Assembly (NCBI GenBank): GCA_017469845.1
Contig: JAFUFP010000036.1
Coordinates: forward strand, 1 to 64,000
Direction: 5' to 3'
Source: Bacteroidales bacterium
GTDB taxonomy: Bacteria > Bacteroidota > Bacteroidia > Bacteroidales > UBA932
DNA: 64,000 nucleotides
Position numbers and translations under genes: made by a program
Notes under the pieces: generated by a model
Database searches by the model: none
Seen by the model: only the letters and a program-made list of their open reading frames with translations
Told to the model about the DNA's origin: nothing
Shown: positions 19,221-28,252 of the stretch, in pieces
Numbering within the stretch: the first letter of the stretch is position 1
Layout of the letters: every line of letters starts with the position of its first letter

Positions 19221-20696
19221 CTAACCGAAGTATTCGATGTATTCAGTGAGAATTTCGAGCGTGGAATTATTTTTTATGTCGATAAGGGTCACATCCCCAA
19301 GTTCAATATACGTGACAATGTCCATGGGGACCTTATGTTTCTTCATGGAGGGAAGAGAATAAAGTTTCTTGATTTTTGGAGCCAGCGAAACGGCATTCAA
19401 TGCAGCTATGCAGTCCACGAACTGGCGGGCCAATTCCGGATCACAATAATCGTAAACCCCCTTCTTCATATTCTCCGTATAGAAATCCAGCAGCTCGCCA
19501 AACCGGTCGATGACAGGATCACGGAGTTCTTCAGAGACCGCGCCCATCATAGCCATGGTCGCCAAGACAATCTCCTTGCAATATATGTCCAGTCCTTTTT
19601 CTTTCGCGAATGACGTGTACGCGTCCAACTGGCCGTCAGAAAGATTGAAAAGGGTATTGATATACATGTCCCTTTCTTCCAAGAAGAAATTATCGTCATA
19701 AAAGTTCCGAGGCTGACGGAGAGTTTCCAGCACGACTTTCACCGAATTCTCATCTCCCGCTTCAGCAAGAAGGGCAAGGGCGTAGAAAAGCAGGTTGCCG
19801 ATATATTCAGGAGCGTCATCATTGTATCCGTCGCAGGTAAGGCCAGTCGCATACAGTGCGAACTCTTCCAAATCCTTCCTGAGGGTATCACCACCCTTTT
19901 TGAGGACTTTCTTGAAATCAGCCTGCGAAGGATTACTGCCTGACTTCTCTATATCGATTATGGCCGAGAAACTACTTGCACCCTTCTTGTACTTGGAGGG
20001 ATACCCGGGATGGACATAGGAGTAGCGTGTTCGGGGAGTACCGTCTTCCTCATCATCGTCGTATTCATCATCGTCGTATTCATCATCGTCATCATCGTAC
20101 TCATCATCATCGTACTCATCATCAAATAAAGAGTCGGATGCAGGAATGATAAAATCGTATTCGCCTTCTTTGAGGTTCTTTTTCAGGATCGGAAGATACT
20201 TGTCCGCTTCTTGCTCGTCCATTGCTACCAGAAAGTGCTTTCCGTTCTTGCCGAACTCATAATTGATGATGGGAATGGATTCATCCTCATCATCCTCCAA
20301 CATATACTTCGTTATCGCGAAATCCTTGTGGGGCGCGATACCGGCTTCCAAGGCCCACTCAACTGAGCCATAAATCCAATTGTGGGCTTCTATGTAAGGG
20401 ATTTCAACAAATGGAGGACCGTAAGATTCCAAGTGGGAAAAGTATTCATCCAGATAATCCTCATCCACCAGGACCTGAAAGAATGTGTCCTTCACTCCAA
20501 GACAGTATCTGTCAACCAGAAAAGAAGCTACGGAAATCTTGCCTCCCTTATGGAGACGGGTTATGATGAAGGCTCCTTCGCCGTTTCTCTCCAAATCTTC
20601 CTTCTGACAATAGCATTTGCCGATTTCCCAAGTCCGGCCCCTTTGGCGAATAAGATTGGCCGGGGAAATATTCTGTTGGTTCTGTTGCTTTTTCAT
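19221..20696 (-). CDS. Hypothetical protein with acidic repeat tract
   Basis: A 491-residue cytoplasmic protein I cannot assign to a characterised family. The N-terminal part (20-185) contains AFIITRLHKGGKISVASFLVD and AHNWIYGSVEWALEAGI plus APHKDFAITKYMLEDD, a pattern I recall from uncharacterised Bacteroidetes proteins. Residues 192-218 are almost only D, E and Y (units of DDDEY), encoded by a tandem repeat. The C-terminal half (240-491) is helical and HEAT/TPR-like (NLLFYALALLAEAGDENSV, LATMAMMGAVSEELRD). No signal peptide or membrane segment. Its A+T-richer codon use differs from surrounding genes. Monocistronic; no clear promoter found. A scaffold or binding role is only a guess. Confidence 0.8.
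   Translation of the reverse strand: MKKQQNQQNISPANLIRQRGRTWEIGKCYCQKEDLERNGEGAFIITRLHKGGKISVASFLVDRYCLGVKDTFFQVLVDEDYLDEYFSHLESYGPPFVEIPYIEAHNWIYGSVEWALEAGIAPHKDFAITKYMLEDDEDESIPIINYEFGKNGKHFLVAMDEQEADKYLPILKKNLKEGEYDFIIPASDSLFDDEYDDDEYDDDDDEYDDDEYDDDEEDGTPRTRYSYVHPGYPSKYKKGASSFSAIIDIEKSGSNPSQADFKKVLKKGGDTLRKDLEEFALYATGLTCDGYNDDAPEYIGNLLFYALALLAEAGDENSVKVVLETLRQPRNFYDDNFFLEERDMYINTLFNLSDGQLDAYTSFAKEKGLDIYCKEIVLATMAMMGAVSEELRDPVIDRFGELLDFYTENMKKGVYDYCDPELARQFVDCIAALNAVSLAPKIKKLYSLPSMKKHKVPMDIVTYIELGDVTLIDIKNNSTLEILTEYIEYFG
20043..20123 (-). repeat. In-frame minisatellite coding for the DDDEY tract
   Basis: Degenerate trinucleotide and 12-18 bp repeats of the type tcatcatcgtcgtat on the plus strand, encoding residues 192-218 (DDEYDDDEYDDDDDEY and onward). 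Always a multiple of three, so copy changes would keep the frame. Confidence 0.85.
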
Positions 20697-20802
20697 GGTA
20701 ACAAAATTACTTTTTATTCCGGAAAAACGAAATACCCCAGGTCCTCTCCGGATTCAAAACACAAATAGGTTTTCAAACATTCCCATTTCCGCAGAAAAAT
20801 AT

Positions 20803-20810
20803 TAGATTTG
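20803..20810 (+). promoter_or_regulatory. -7 box upstream of the SGNH esterase gene
   Basis: TAGATTTG is a perfect match to TAnnTTTG, 29 nt before the ATG at 20840. The -33 position shows no TTTG, so strength is uncertain. Confidence 0.5.
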
Positions 20811-20839
20811 TAGAATATAGACCATAAAAACCATTTCAT

Positions 20840-21988
20840 ATGAAATCCTTCCTCAAAAAGGCGATACTTTCAGCGGCAATCCCCATGATGCTGCTCGTGA
20901 GCGCGTCAGCCGCAACCCCGCAGAAGATATCCACCCCGGCATCCGACTCCAGAATCACATTCGTCGGCAGGACCCTCGTCCAGGGAGACAACGTCTCCTT
21001 CGATTGGAGCGGAGTATACGCCAGAATCCGTTTCAAGGGCAACCATCTCTCAATGAAGGCCTCCGATACACGCCGCAACTACTACAACGTCTGGATAGAT
21101 TCAGACCAGAGGCAGGAACCGGACAGGATCATCACGACACACGGAAGCGATTCGCTCATCGTCCTTTTCGACGAGAGTGACATCATCCGCAAATGGGGAA
21201 AGGCCAAGAACGCTCCCGCCGTCCACAATGTCATAATCCAGAAAAGGACCGAAGGAGAGCAGGGAACCACTACGGTTTCCGCATTCGTGACGGAAGGGGA
21301 ACTCCTTCAGGCGGAAGGTCTGCGAGAGAGGCTCATCGAGATCATCGGTGACTCTTACACCTGCGGTTACGGTTCGGAGAACAGCGTGAAGACCGACCCG
21401 TTCAAGGTCGAGACGGAGAACTGCAACAAGTCATACTCCTGCATAGTCCCCAGATACTTTGACGCCGACTACATCCACGTCGCACACTCCGGAATGGGCA
21501 TCGCCCGCAACTACAATGACAATGTCAAAGGATGGTACATGCCGGAAAGGTATCTCCAGACCTTTGATATGGACAGAGAGTCAAGATGGGACGCCGCCGC
21601 AAGCGGATACCATCCGGATATCACCATCATATACTTGTGCACCAATGACTTCTCCGTCCAGAGGCAGCCCACCCTTCCGGTTTTCAAGGAAGGATACCTG
21701 ACTCTTCTCAAGGAGATCAAAGCCAATTGGGGCGAAGACCATCCGATCCTCTGCGTATCCGGTCCCGCTGACTTCAAGATGGCTGAATACATCAACCAGG
21801 TGGTCGAAGACTGCGGAATGACGAACGTGTCGATGGCGGTTCTTTCCAATACCGTCATAAACGGGGACAGCGACCTTGGCGCATCATATCACCCCAATTA
21901 CTTCGGGCACCAGAAAAAAGCCATGTGCCTCATCCCGTTCGTGGCGACAAAGACAGGTTGGGAGCTCACCGGAGCACCGATAAAGTAA
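20840..21988 (+). CDS. Secreted SGNH/GDSL esterase, CE2-like
   Basis: A 382-residue exported protein: signal peptide 1-24 (KKAILSAAIPMMLLVSASAA), an N-terminal jelly-roll (about 35-160; VQGDNVSFDWSGVYARIRFK) and a C-terminal SGNH hydrolase (165-382). Block I is IGDSYTCGYG (nucleophile S172), then CTNDFS, and SYHPNYFGHQ containing the catalytic His. This two-domain order is that of carbohydrate esterase family 2, which removes acetyl groups from plant xylan and glucomannan. First gene of a three-gene cluster (gaps 37 and 4 nt). Substrate is not deducible here. Confidence 0.88.
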   Translation: MKSFLKKAILSAAIPMMLLVSASAATPQKISTPASDSRITFVGRTLVQGDNVSFDWSGVYARIRFKGNHLSMKASDTRRNYYNVWIDSDQRQEPDRIITTHGSDSLIVLFDESDIIRKWGKAKNAPAVHNVIIQKRTEGEQGTTTVSAFVTEGELLQAEGLRERLIEIIGDSYTCGYGSENSVKTDPFKVETENCNKSYSCIVPRYFDADYIHVAHSGMGIARNYNDNVKGWYMPERYLQTFDMDRESRWDAAASGYHPDITIIYLCTNDFSVQRQPTLPVFKEGYLTLLKEIKANWGEDHPILCVSGPADFKMAEYINQVVEDCGMTNVSMAVLSNTVINGDSDLGASYHPNYFGHQKKAMCLIPFVATKTGWELTGAPIK

Positions 21989-22025
21989 TTCTACCCCAAG
22001 AACCAAAAAGATAAACATAACAGCA

Positions 22026-22448
22026 ATGTCAGCCAAAGCAAAAATCATCACGATCGCTTCTCTGGTCGTACTGGTGGCACTCACCATCTTCTGCTATTTC
22101 AGATTCTATTTCGTCTTCGGTGACGGAGTGAAGGCCGGAGAACTCAACCAGTTCACCTACAAGGGATACGTCTTCAAGACATACGAAGGCAAGCTCATCC
22201 AGTCAGGATTCAAGGGCGGCGTCAACGCCGGTGTCGCGAATTCCGACGTCGTGGGTTCTTATGTCTTCGACTTCTCGGTCACGAACAAGGCAGTGGCGGA
22301 TTCCCTGATGAGGCTCAGCGGAAAGAACGTCGAGCTCCATTACAAGGAGTACCTCGGTGCCCTCCCCTGGAGAGGTATGCAGAAGCACATCGTCGACAGA
22401 ATCGTTTCGATAAACTCAGTACCCACGAACAATTCGAACACACAATAG
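22026..22448 (+). CDS. Conserved Bacteroidetes membrane-anchored protein
   Basis: A 140-residue protein with one N-terminal membrane segment (about 6-28, ITIASLVVLVALTIFCYF) and a soluble domain outside or in the periplasm. GELNQFTYKGYVFKTYEGKL and NVELHYKEY are blocks I associate with a Bacteroidetes family sometimes mislabelled 6-phosphogluconate dehydrogenase; nothing in the sequence supports that enzyme. It sits 4 nt before the DPP IV gene, so it may assist envelope functions. Function unknown. Confidence 0.8.
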   Translation: MSAKAKIITIASLVVLVALTIFCYFRFYFVFGDGVKAGELNQFTYKGYVFKTYEGKLIQSGFKGGVNAGVANSDVVGSYVFDFSVTNKAVADSLMRLSGKNVELHYKEYLGALPWRGMQKHIVDRIVSINSVPTNNSNTQ

Positions 22449-22452
22449 ACTG

Positions 22453-24435
22453 ATGACAACCATTTCCACTTTCACAAGGGGCGCGGCTATCCTCGCCGCC
22501 CTCATGGTCTCCGCCCTCGCATCGGCGCAGACCGGAGTCCTCAAGACCCACCCGGCGAATGACCCCAATGGAAAGATCCTCACAATGGAGGAGACCATCC
22601 TCTCGAGAGACATCCACCCTTCCAGAATAACCCAGGACAAGATCCGTGAGCTCTCCGACAGAGGGATAACCTTCACCGGAGGCGGAATGATGAGAAGACC
22701 TCCCGTCACCTTCCGTGACGGAGTCCTCACATGGAAGGACGGCGAAAAGGACATCGTCATCGTAAAGGCCGAGAACGACCAGATCGAATACGGTCAGAGC
22801 GTCAGCCGCAACGAGTTCGGAATCAACGGCGGAATATTCCTCGCCCCGGACGGGAACAAGGTGGCCTTCTACCGCAACGACCAGTCGAAAGTGACGGACT
22901 TCCCCCTTCTTGACATCTCGACAAGGACAGGAACGCTCGTCAACATCAAGTACCCGATGAGCGGAATGGATTCCGAGAGGATAAGCCTCGGAGTCTTCGA
23001 CAAGACAACGGGCAAGACCGTATACATGGATGTCACCGATTTCGGTGAAGACAGGTACCTCACGAACATCTCCTGGGGTCCCGACAGCAAATACATCTTC
23101 ATCCAGGTTCTTGACCGTACCCAGAAGCACATGAGGCTCAACCAGTACAGGGCCGACAACGGAAAATTCATCCGCACTATCCTTACCGAAGACAACTCAA
23201 AGTACGTGGAGCCTTCGGATCCCCTCTACTTCGTCGGGGAGAACTACCATTTCCTCTACCGCACCAACAACCGTGACGGCTTCCGCAACCTCTACCTGTG
23301 CGACACTCTCGGAGCGGTGAAAAGGATCACGACCTGCGACGCTGACGTGAGCTATGTAAGGGCCAACGGAAACACCATTTTCTACACTTCCGCCGAAATC
23401 TCCCCCATAGAGAACCACCTCTTCAAGGTTGACCTCACTCCCGGAAAGGGCAAGAAGGCCGTGAGCGTCCTAAACACCAAAGTAGGAAAGCCCGTCCACC
23501 TCACCCCCGGGAACGGTACCCACAGCGTATCCCTCAGCGACGACTGCCGTTACTTCATCGACCAGTTCTCCTCATTCAATGTCCCGATGGAGGTTTATCT
23601 CCGCTCTACCGACGGAAAGGAAAGCACCCTTCTCCACTCTTCCGAAGACCCGCTGAAGGACTACGCCAGCGTTGAGATGGTACTCGGAACAGTGAAGAGC
23701 GCCGACGGCAAGTGGGACAACTACTACCGCCTTTACAAGCCGCTGAATTTCGATCCTACGAAGAAATATCCCGTCATCGTATACGTTTACGGAGGTCCCC
23801 ACTCACAGATGGTCTCCGACACATGGCTCGGCCAGATCCGCATGTGGGAAATGTACATGGCCCAGAAGGGTTACGTAGTCTATGTCCAGGACAACCGCGG
23901 AACCCAGAACAGGGGCCTTGAATTCGAGCAGCAGATCCACCGCGAATGCGGAGTCCACGAGATGGAGGACCAGATGGAAGGAATCAAGATGCTCAAATCC
24001 CTCCCCTGGGTCGACGCCGACCGCATCGGAGTCCACGGATGGAGCTACGGAGGATTCATGACGATATCTCTCATGACCACCTATCCCGAGACATTCAAGG
24101 TGGGAGTGGCCGGAGGTCCCGTCATCGACTGGAAATGGTACGAAGTGATGTACGGAGAAAGGTACATGGACACAATGGAGACAAATCCCGAGGGATTCGA
24201 GAAGACGAGTCTCATCAACAAAGCCAAGAACCTCAAGGGAAAACTCCTCATCTGCCAAGGCGCCATCGACAACACCGTCGTATGGGAGCACAGCCTGAGC
24301 TTCGTGCAGGAATGCATCAAGAACAACATCCAGCTCGACTACTTCCCCTACCCCATGGCCGAACACAACGTCGCCGGTACCCACAGGGTGCACCTCATGG
24401 ACAAAGTGACGATGTACTTCGAGGATTACCTCTAG
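22453..24435 (+). CDS. S9 family dipeptidyl peptidase (DPP IV-type)
   Basis: A 660-residue exported serine peptidase. Signal peptide about 1-25 (ending ALASAQ), beta-propeller about 60-410 (WGPDSKYIFIQ, DDCRYFIDQFSS), alpha/beta-hydrolase domain about 430-660. Catalytic triad S531 (GWSYGGF), D606 (DNTVV) and H638 (AEHNVAG); the D-H distance of 32 equals that of DPP IV. YGGPHSQMV and DNRGTQNRGLEFE complete the family pattern. Removes N-terminal dipeptides, probably X-Pro, in the periplasm. Third gene of the cluster with the esterase; followed by a strong terminator. A second paralogue lies at 50763-52859. Confidence 0.95.
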   Translation: MTTISTFTRGAAILAALMVSALASAQTGVLKTHPANDPNGKILTMEETILSRDIHPSRITQDKIRELSDRGITFTGGGMMRRPPVTFRDGVLTWKDGEKDIVIVKAENDQIEYGQSVSRNEFGINGGIFLAPDGNKVAFYRNDQSKVTDFPLLDISTRTGTLVNIKYPMSGMDSERISLGVFDKTTGKTVYMDVTDFGEDRYLTNISWGPDSKYIFIQVLDRTQKHMRLNQYRADNGKFIRTILTEDNSKYVEPSDPLYFVGENYHFLYRTNNRDGFRNLYLCDTLGAVKRITTCDADVSYVRANGNTIFYTSAEISPIENHLFKVDLTPGKGKKAVSVLNTKVGKPVHLTPGNGTHSVSLSDDCRYFIDQFSSFNVPMEVYLRSTDGKESTLLHSSEDPLKDYASVEMVLGTVKSADGKWDNYYRLYKPLNFDPTKKYPVIVYVYGGPHSQMVSDTWLGQIRMWEMYMAQKGYVVYVQDNRGTQNRGLEFEQQIHRECGVHEMEDQMEGIKMLKSLPWVDADRIGVHGWSYGGFMTISLMTTYPETFKVGVAGGPVIDWKWYEVMYGERYMDTMETNPEGFEKTSLINKAKNLKGKLLICQGAIDNTVVWEHSLSFVQECIKNNIQLDYFPYPMAEHNVAGTHRVHLMDKVTMYFEDYL

Positions 24436-24452
24436 GAGAAAGCGTCATACCG

Positions 24453-24498
24453 AAAGAGAACAGCGGCTTCCGTCACCGGAGACCGCTGTTCTCTTTTT
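24453..24498 (+). terminator. Strong terminator between convergent genes
   Basis: AAAGAGAACAGCGG (24453-24466) pairs with CCGCTGTTCTCTTT (24483-24496) and runs into TTTTT. Also able to stop the nitroreductase transcript from the other strand, though with a shorter T run. Confidence 0.93.
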
Positions 24499-24519
24499 CT
24501 GTGAAGGAATGGGAAAGTC

Positions 24520-25035
24520 CTAGATGTACTTCACGGAATCGTACTTGAGCTGTGATTCATCGAGAGGAGGCAATTCCTTGGCCTTGTGACCGATGGCGAG
24601 AACACAGAGCACTTCCTCATCCGATTTGAGGCCCATGAAGGCCGAGATGATCGAAGAAGCCGCGATGTCACCGATTCCCCTGTCCCTCATCTGTACCCAG
24701 CATGAACCGAGACCGAGGTCTTCAGCCTGATACTGCATAGTGACTGCGGCCACGGCGCAGTCCTCGATCCAGCAGTCGTTCTCTTCCGGACGACCGGCCA
24801 CAACAATAGCAAGTGGAGCTTCGGCCAGAAGTTCCGCAGCATGATCCTTGGCTTCCGACAGGGAGAATATCTTCTCCTTATCGGTCACTACCACGAACTT
24901 CCAATCGCGCCTGCTCTTGGAGGTGGGAGAAAGAAGAGCCGCCTTGATGATGAGATCGATATCGGCTTTTGAAACGGGTTCGTCAGTGAAATGACGGTGA
25001 CTCCTTCTACGGAGGCATAAATCTTTAAAGTCCAT
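24520..25035 (-). CDS. Nitroreductase family protein
   Basis: FMN-dependent NAD(P)H oxidoreductase of 171 residues. Family features: CLRRRSHRHFTDEPVSK (FMN-phosphate binding arginines near 7-12), ALLSPTSKSRRDWKFVVV near 33, AVTMQYQAEDLGLGSCW near 100. The ATG at 25035 (MDFKDL) matches the family start; the frame extends to 25083 inside pyrF. It overlaps the pyrF stop by 11 nt, so it is the third gene of the M20-pyrF-nitroreductase operon. Substrate not predictable. Confidence 0.92.
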   Translation of the reverse strand: MDFKDLCLRRRSHRHFTDEPVSKADIDLIIKAALLSPTSKSRRDWKFVVVTDKEKIFSLSEAKDHAAELLAEAPLAIVVAGRPEENDCWIEDCAVAAVTMQYQAEDLGLGSCWVQMRDRGIGDIAASSIISAFMGLKSDEEVLCVLAIGHKAKELPPLDESQLKYDSVKYI

Positions 25036-25873
25036 AACGTGCTGTATTTTGTGCAGCCTGGGCTGCGGCTTGTGCGAAGTCATCCCCTATGGAAGCGTAG
25101 ATGATTCCACGGGAAGAATTGATGAGAAGACCGCCCTTCTGGTTAGCGCCGTACTTGATAACCTCTTCGGCGCTTCCGCCCTGTGCTCCGACACCGGGAA
25201 CGAGGAGGAAATTGTCGGGGCAGACCTTCCTTATTTCGGTGAGCTTTTCGGCCTTGGTGGCTCCGACGACGAACATCATGTTCTCGGGAGTGGAGATTTC
25301 CATCATCTTCGTGATCACGTCCTCATAAAGCGGATGCCCGCCGCAATCGGCGTTCTGGAAATCCTTCGACGAAGGGTTGGAAGAGAGCGCCACCACGATG
25401 GCGAACTTTCCGGGATACTCAAGGAAAGGAAGCACGGTCTCGGTTCCCATGTAAGGAGAAAGGGTGACCGCATCGAAATCCATCGTCTCGAAGAAAGTCT
25501 TGGCGTACATCTTGGCGGTATTGCCGATATCACCCCTCTTGGCGTCGGCGATGATCAGCATCTCCGGATGATGTGCCCTTATGTATTCCACGGTGCCTTC
25601 AAGGGCTCTCATGCCGTCCGCTCCCTGAGCCTCATAGAAGGCCAGATTGGGCTTGTAGGCGATGCAATAAGGCGCAGTCGCGTCGATGATGGCCTTGTTG
25701 AAAGCCATGATGGCGCGTGATTTCCCGCTGAAGAGTTTTCCCATGAGGGCCATGTCACCACGACGGCACTCGAAGAGGATCTTCTCGGGGAGTTTGTTGT
25801 AATCGACGTCGAGACCCACGCAAAGAAGGGATTTCTTGGCGAGAACCTGGGCGTAAAGCTGGTCTGTTGTCAT
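25025..25873 (-). CDS. pyrF: Orotidine 5'-phosphate decarboxylase, type 2
   Basis: Last step of de novo UMP synthesis. The 282 residues and the signature ADAKRGDIGNTA (D110, K112, D115) identify the longer type 2 enzyme. MTTDQLYAQVLAKKSLLCVGLD is the natural start at 25873; the frame extends to 26002 only by running into the upstream peptidase gene. SGKSRAIMAFNKAIIDATA and YKPNLAFYEAQG are further family blocks. It begins 19 nt after the M20 peptidase stop. Confidence 0.96.
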   Translation of the reverse strand: MTTDQLYAQVLAKKSLLCVGLDVDYNKLPEKILFECRRGDMALMGKLFSGKSRAIMAFNKAIIDATAPYCIAYKPNLAFYEAQGADGMRALEGTVEYIRAHHPEMLIIADAKRGDIGNTAKMYAKTFFETMDFDAVTLSPYMGTETVLPFLEYPGKFAIVVALSSNPSSKDFQNADCGGHPLYEDVITKMMEISTPENMMFVVGATKAEKLTEIRKVCPDNFLLVPGVGAQGGSAEEVIKYGANQKGGLLINSSRGIIYASIGDDFAQAAAQAAQNTARYGL

Positions 25874-25892
25874 ATTGATTGAGGAATTGTTA

Positions 25893-27269
25893 TTATTCTT
25901 CGATTGCGTAATACTTGTAGAATAGGGCGATGGATTCCATTCCCGCGAAGAATTGCCGCAGGAGATAACTCTCGTTCGGGGAATGGATCGTATCCCTCTC
26001 AAGACCGAAGCCCATCAGAAGAGGATCGATCCCGAGGATTTCCTGCATATCGGCGAGTACGGCTATGCTTCCGCCTCCACGGCTGGGTACGGGCTCTATT
26101 CCGTAGACTTCCCCCATTGCCCTCGATGCAGCCTGGTACGCCCTCGAAGTGATGGGAATGAGGAAACCGTTTCCTCCTTCGCATGGCTTGACGGAGACTT
26201 TGACGTAAGGAGGGGCGATCGAGAGGAAGTGCCTTGTGAAGAGTTCGGTGATTTCGTCGCTCTTCTGGTTGGGGACCAATCTCATCGATATCTTGGCGTG
26301 GGCTGTCGAAGGAAGGACCGTCTTGGCGCCTTCGCCGGTGTATCCGCCCCAGATGCCGCATACGTCGAGGCACGGACGGATTCCGGTACGCTCCATCGTC
26401 GTATAACCTTTCTCGCCCTTGACTTCATTGATGTCAAGGAAGGATTTGTATTCCTCCATGTCGAAGGGAGCCCTCGAAAGCTGCGCCCTGTCCTCGTCTG
26501 AAAGTTCAACCACCTTGTCATAGAATCCCGGGACAGTCACTCTTCCGTCCTTGTCGATGAGGGAAGAAATCATGTCGCAGAGAACGTTGATGGGATTGGC
26601 GACCGCACCACCGTAATGGCCGGAGTGGAGATCCTTGTTCGGGCCTGTGACCGTAACCTCAAGATATGCCAGTCCCCTCATTCCGCAATTGATCGACGGA
26701 ACCTTGTCGGATATCATCGTCGTGTCGGAAACAAGTATCACATTGGCGCTTAGCATGTCCTTGTTCTCCCTGACCCACTTGGGAAGAGAGGGTGAACCGA
26801 TCTCTTCCTCACCTTCGAAGATGAACTTCACGTTGTGACGGAGCTGTCCCGTCCTGACAAGATACTCGAAGGCCTTTATGTGCATGAACAACTGTCCCTT
26901 GTCGTCGTTCGCGCCACGGCAGTAAATCGCCTTCTCCCCTGTCTGGGGGTCATCCAGAATGACAGGTTCGAACGGAGCGGTCCTCCATTTTTCCAATGGC
27001 TCGGGCGGTTGCACGTCATAATGTCCGTACACGAGGACCGTCTGGGCCGAAGGGTCAATTATCTTCTGCCCGAACACGACAGGATTCCCGTCGGTGTTGT
27101 ACACCGAGGCTTCATCCGCTCCCGCTTCCTTCAGAAGTTCGGTAAGACGGACCGCGCATTTGAGCATGTAGGGTCTATAGTCCGGTTTGGCGCTGATCGA
27201 AGGGATTCTCAGAAGAGAGAACAGTTCATCGAAGAACCGCCCTTCGTTTTCTGAAATGTATTGTTTCAT
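25893..27269 (-). CDS. M20 family dipeptidase
   Basis: Zinc dipeptidase of 458 residues, cytoplasmic (no signal peptide). Metal-site motifs: VYGHYDVQPP (His and bridging Asp), FEGEEEIGS (catalytic Glu and ligand), VSDTTM, and a C-terminal His in FGLERDTIHSPNESY. The lid/dimerization domain lies about 190-350 (DLHSGHYGG). Start is either ATG 27269 (MKQYISENE) or ATG 27275; both lie downstream of the predicted transcription start. It would cleave dipeptides delivered by the DPP-type peptidases in this genome (inference). First gene of the operon with pyrF and the nitroreductase. Confidence 0.93.
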   Translation of the reverse strand: MKQYISENEGRFFDELFSLLRIPSISAKPDYRPYMLKCAVRLTELLKEAGADEASVYNTDGNPVVFGQKIIDPSAQTVLVYGHYDVQPPEPLEKWRTAPFEPVILDDPQTGEKAIYCRGANDDKGQLFMHIKAFEYLVRTGQLRHNVKFIFEGEEEIGSPSLPKWVRENKDMLSANVILVSDTTMISDKVPSINCGMRGLAYLEVTVTGPNKDLHSGHYGGAVANPINVLCDMISSLIDKDGRVTVPGFYDKVVELSDEDRAQLSRAPFDMEEYKSFLDINEVKGEKGYTTMERTGIRPCLDVCGIWGGYTGEGAKTVLPSTAHAKISMRLVPNQKSDEITELFTRHFLSIAPPYVKVSVKPCEGGNGFLIPITSRAYQAASRAMGEVYGIEPVPSRGGGSIAVLADMQEILGIDPLLMGFGLERDTIHSPNESYLLRQFFAGMESIALFYKYYAIEE

Positions 27270-27283
27270 CGACATTGTGTGGA

Positions 27284-27316
27284 AGAAAAGAAAAATGCCT
27301 GCCGTACAGGCAGGCA
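27284..27316 (-). terminator. Terminator of the lipoprotein gene
   Basis: TGCCTGCC (27296-27303) pairs with GGCAGGCA (27309-27316); read on the minus strand it is followed by ATTTTTCTTTTCTTC. Overlaps the expected 5' end of the M20 peptidase transcript. Confidence 0.85.
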
Positions 27317-27347
27317 CAAATATAATCTTTTACAACGAAATACCCAA
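27317..27347 (-). promoter_or_regulatory. Promoter of the M20 peptidase operon
   Basis: Minus-strand TTG (27345-27347), 20-nt spacer, TATATTTG (27317-27324). Transcription would start near 27310, inside the preceding terminator hairpin. Confidence 0.65.
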
Positions 27348-27349
27348 GA

Positions 27350-28189
27350 TTAGAGGTCCAGGTAGTCTTCTGAAGGAAGATCCAGCTCGATGACGGTCTC
27401 ACCGGTTTCGGGATCGACGAGAAGATAGTTGTAAACTTCGTCGGCCTTGGTTTCGATCATCTTCAGGTCATCGAACAGAGTGATGATAGCGTCTTCGGCT
27501 GAAACGACTGTCCCGTTCTGGTTGTACATCACCTTCCATTCCTTCACGACGGCGCCGTCTTCCTCAAGCGGGGTTCCCATGACCCCCAGGATCTTTTCCA
27601 TATGGAGATACATTCCGGTCTTTGAGAGATCAGCCCTATAGTTGATGAACTTGTATTTCCACACGGAGAATGTGTTATGGTCCTTGTCCATAAGATAAAT
27701 CTTCGGATCGGATGAATCCTTTGTGAACCAGAGATATCCGACGTTTCCGTCAGGAATCTCGCTCCACTTGGACGTCTTGACCGGGAACACGAAATTCGAC
27801 TTGCGGACTTCGATGCCGACAACGGTCTTCTCCCCTGACTCGGTATCGGTTACCGTGACGGTTGTGACACCTTCTTTCTTGGGATAGATGAAGACCTGTG
27901 CGTATTCGACATAGTTGTACCCGTCCCAATGGGTCACTCCGGGTTTGGTGTAAGAGCAGGTGAGCACCGACTCATCGGCGACAGTGACGGAGTGCTTGTT
28001 GGAAGTTCCTCCCACGATATCGAAACCGAAGGTGAAAACGCTTTTCGTTCCGATGACGATGGTGGAGGCGTACCTCTGTCCCCCTACATAAATACCAAGA
28101 GCCTCACCTTTGTGGAATTCGGGTTCGGACTTGGAGCATGAAAAAAGCACGGGAAGAACCAGTGCGATAAGCAAAGCCAATTTTTTCAT
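27350..28189 (-). CDS. Lipoprotein of unknown function
   Basis: A 279-residue protein with a type II signal peptide: lipobox LFSC with the lipidated cysteine at C18 followed by SKSEPE, suiting surface or periplasmic anchoring. The first 130 mature residues are beta-rich and resemble a bacterial Ig-like fold (SVTVADESVLTCS, VTTVTVTDTESGEKTVVGIEV); the rest (135-279) has no recognised domain. Preceded by a hairpin after clpX and followed by a clear terminator, so it is probably expressed alone. Function unknown. Confidence 0.85.
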   Translation of the reverse strand: MKKLALLIALVLPVLFSCSKSEPEFHKGEALGIYVGGQRYASTIVIGTKSVFTFGFDIVGGTSNKHSVTVADESVLTCSYTKPGVTHWDGYNYVEYAQVFIYPKKEGVTTVTVTDTESGEKTVVGIEVRKSNFVFPVKTSKWSEIPDGNVGYLWFTKDSSDPKIYLMDKDHNTFSVWKYKFINYRADLSKTGMYLHMEKILGVMGTPLEEDGAVVKEWKVMYNQNGTVVSAEDAIITLFDDLKMIETKADEVYNYLLVDPETGETVIELDLPSEDYLDL

Positions 28190-28210
28190 ATCGAAGTTAT
28201 TTTACCGGAA

Positions 28211-28243
28211 GGAGAGTACAGCAAATATCCGGCCGTACTCTCC
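28211..28243 (-). terminator. Hairpin between clpX and the lipoprotein gene
   Basis: GGAGAGTAC (28211-28219) pairs with GTACTCTCC (28235-28243). On the minus strand it follows the clpX stop but the following bases (TTCCGG) are a poor T tract, so termination may be weak. Its loop contains ATATTTG, close to a -7 box. Confidence 0.5.
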
Positions 28244-28252
28244 CCCATTTCA

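Noticed and set aside
20043..20123. Non-coding microsatellite or CRISPR array
   Set aside because: The repeat is in frame with and fully inside a 491-codon gene and codes for an acidic tract.
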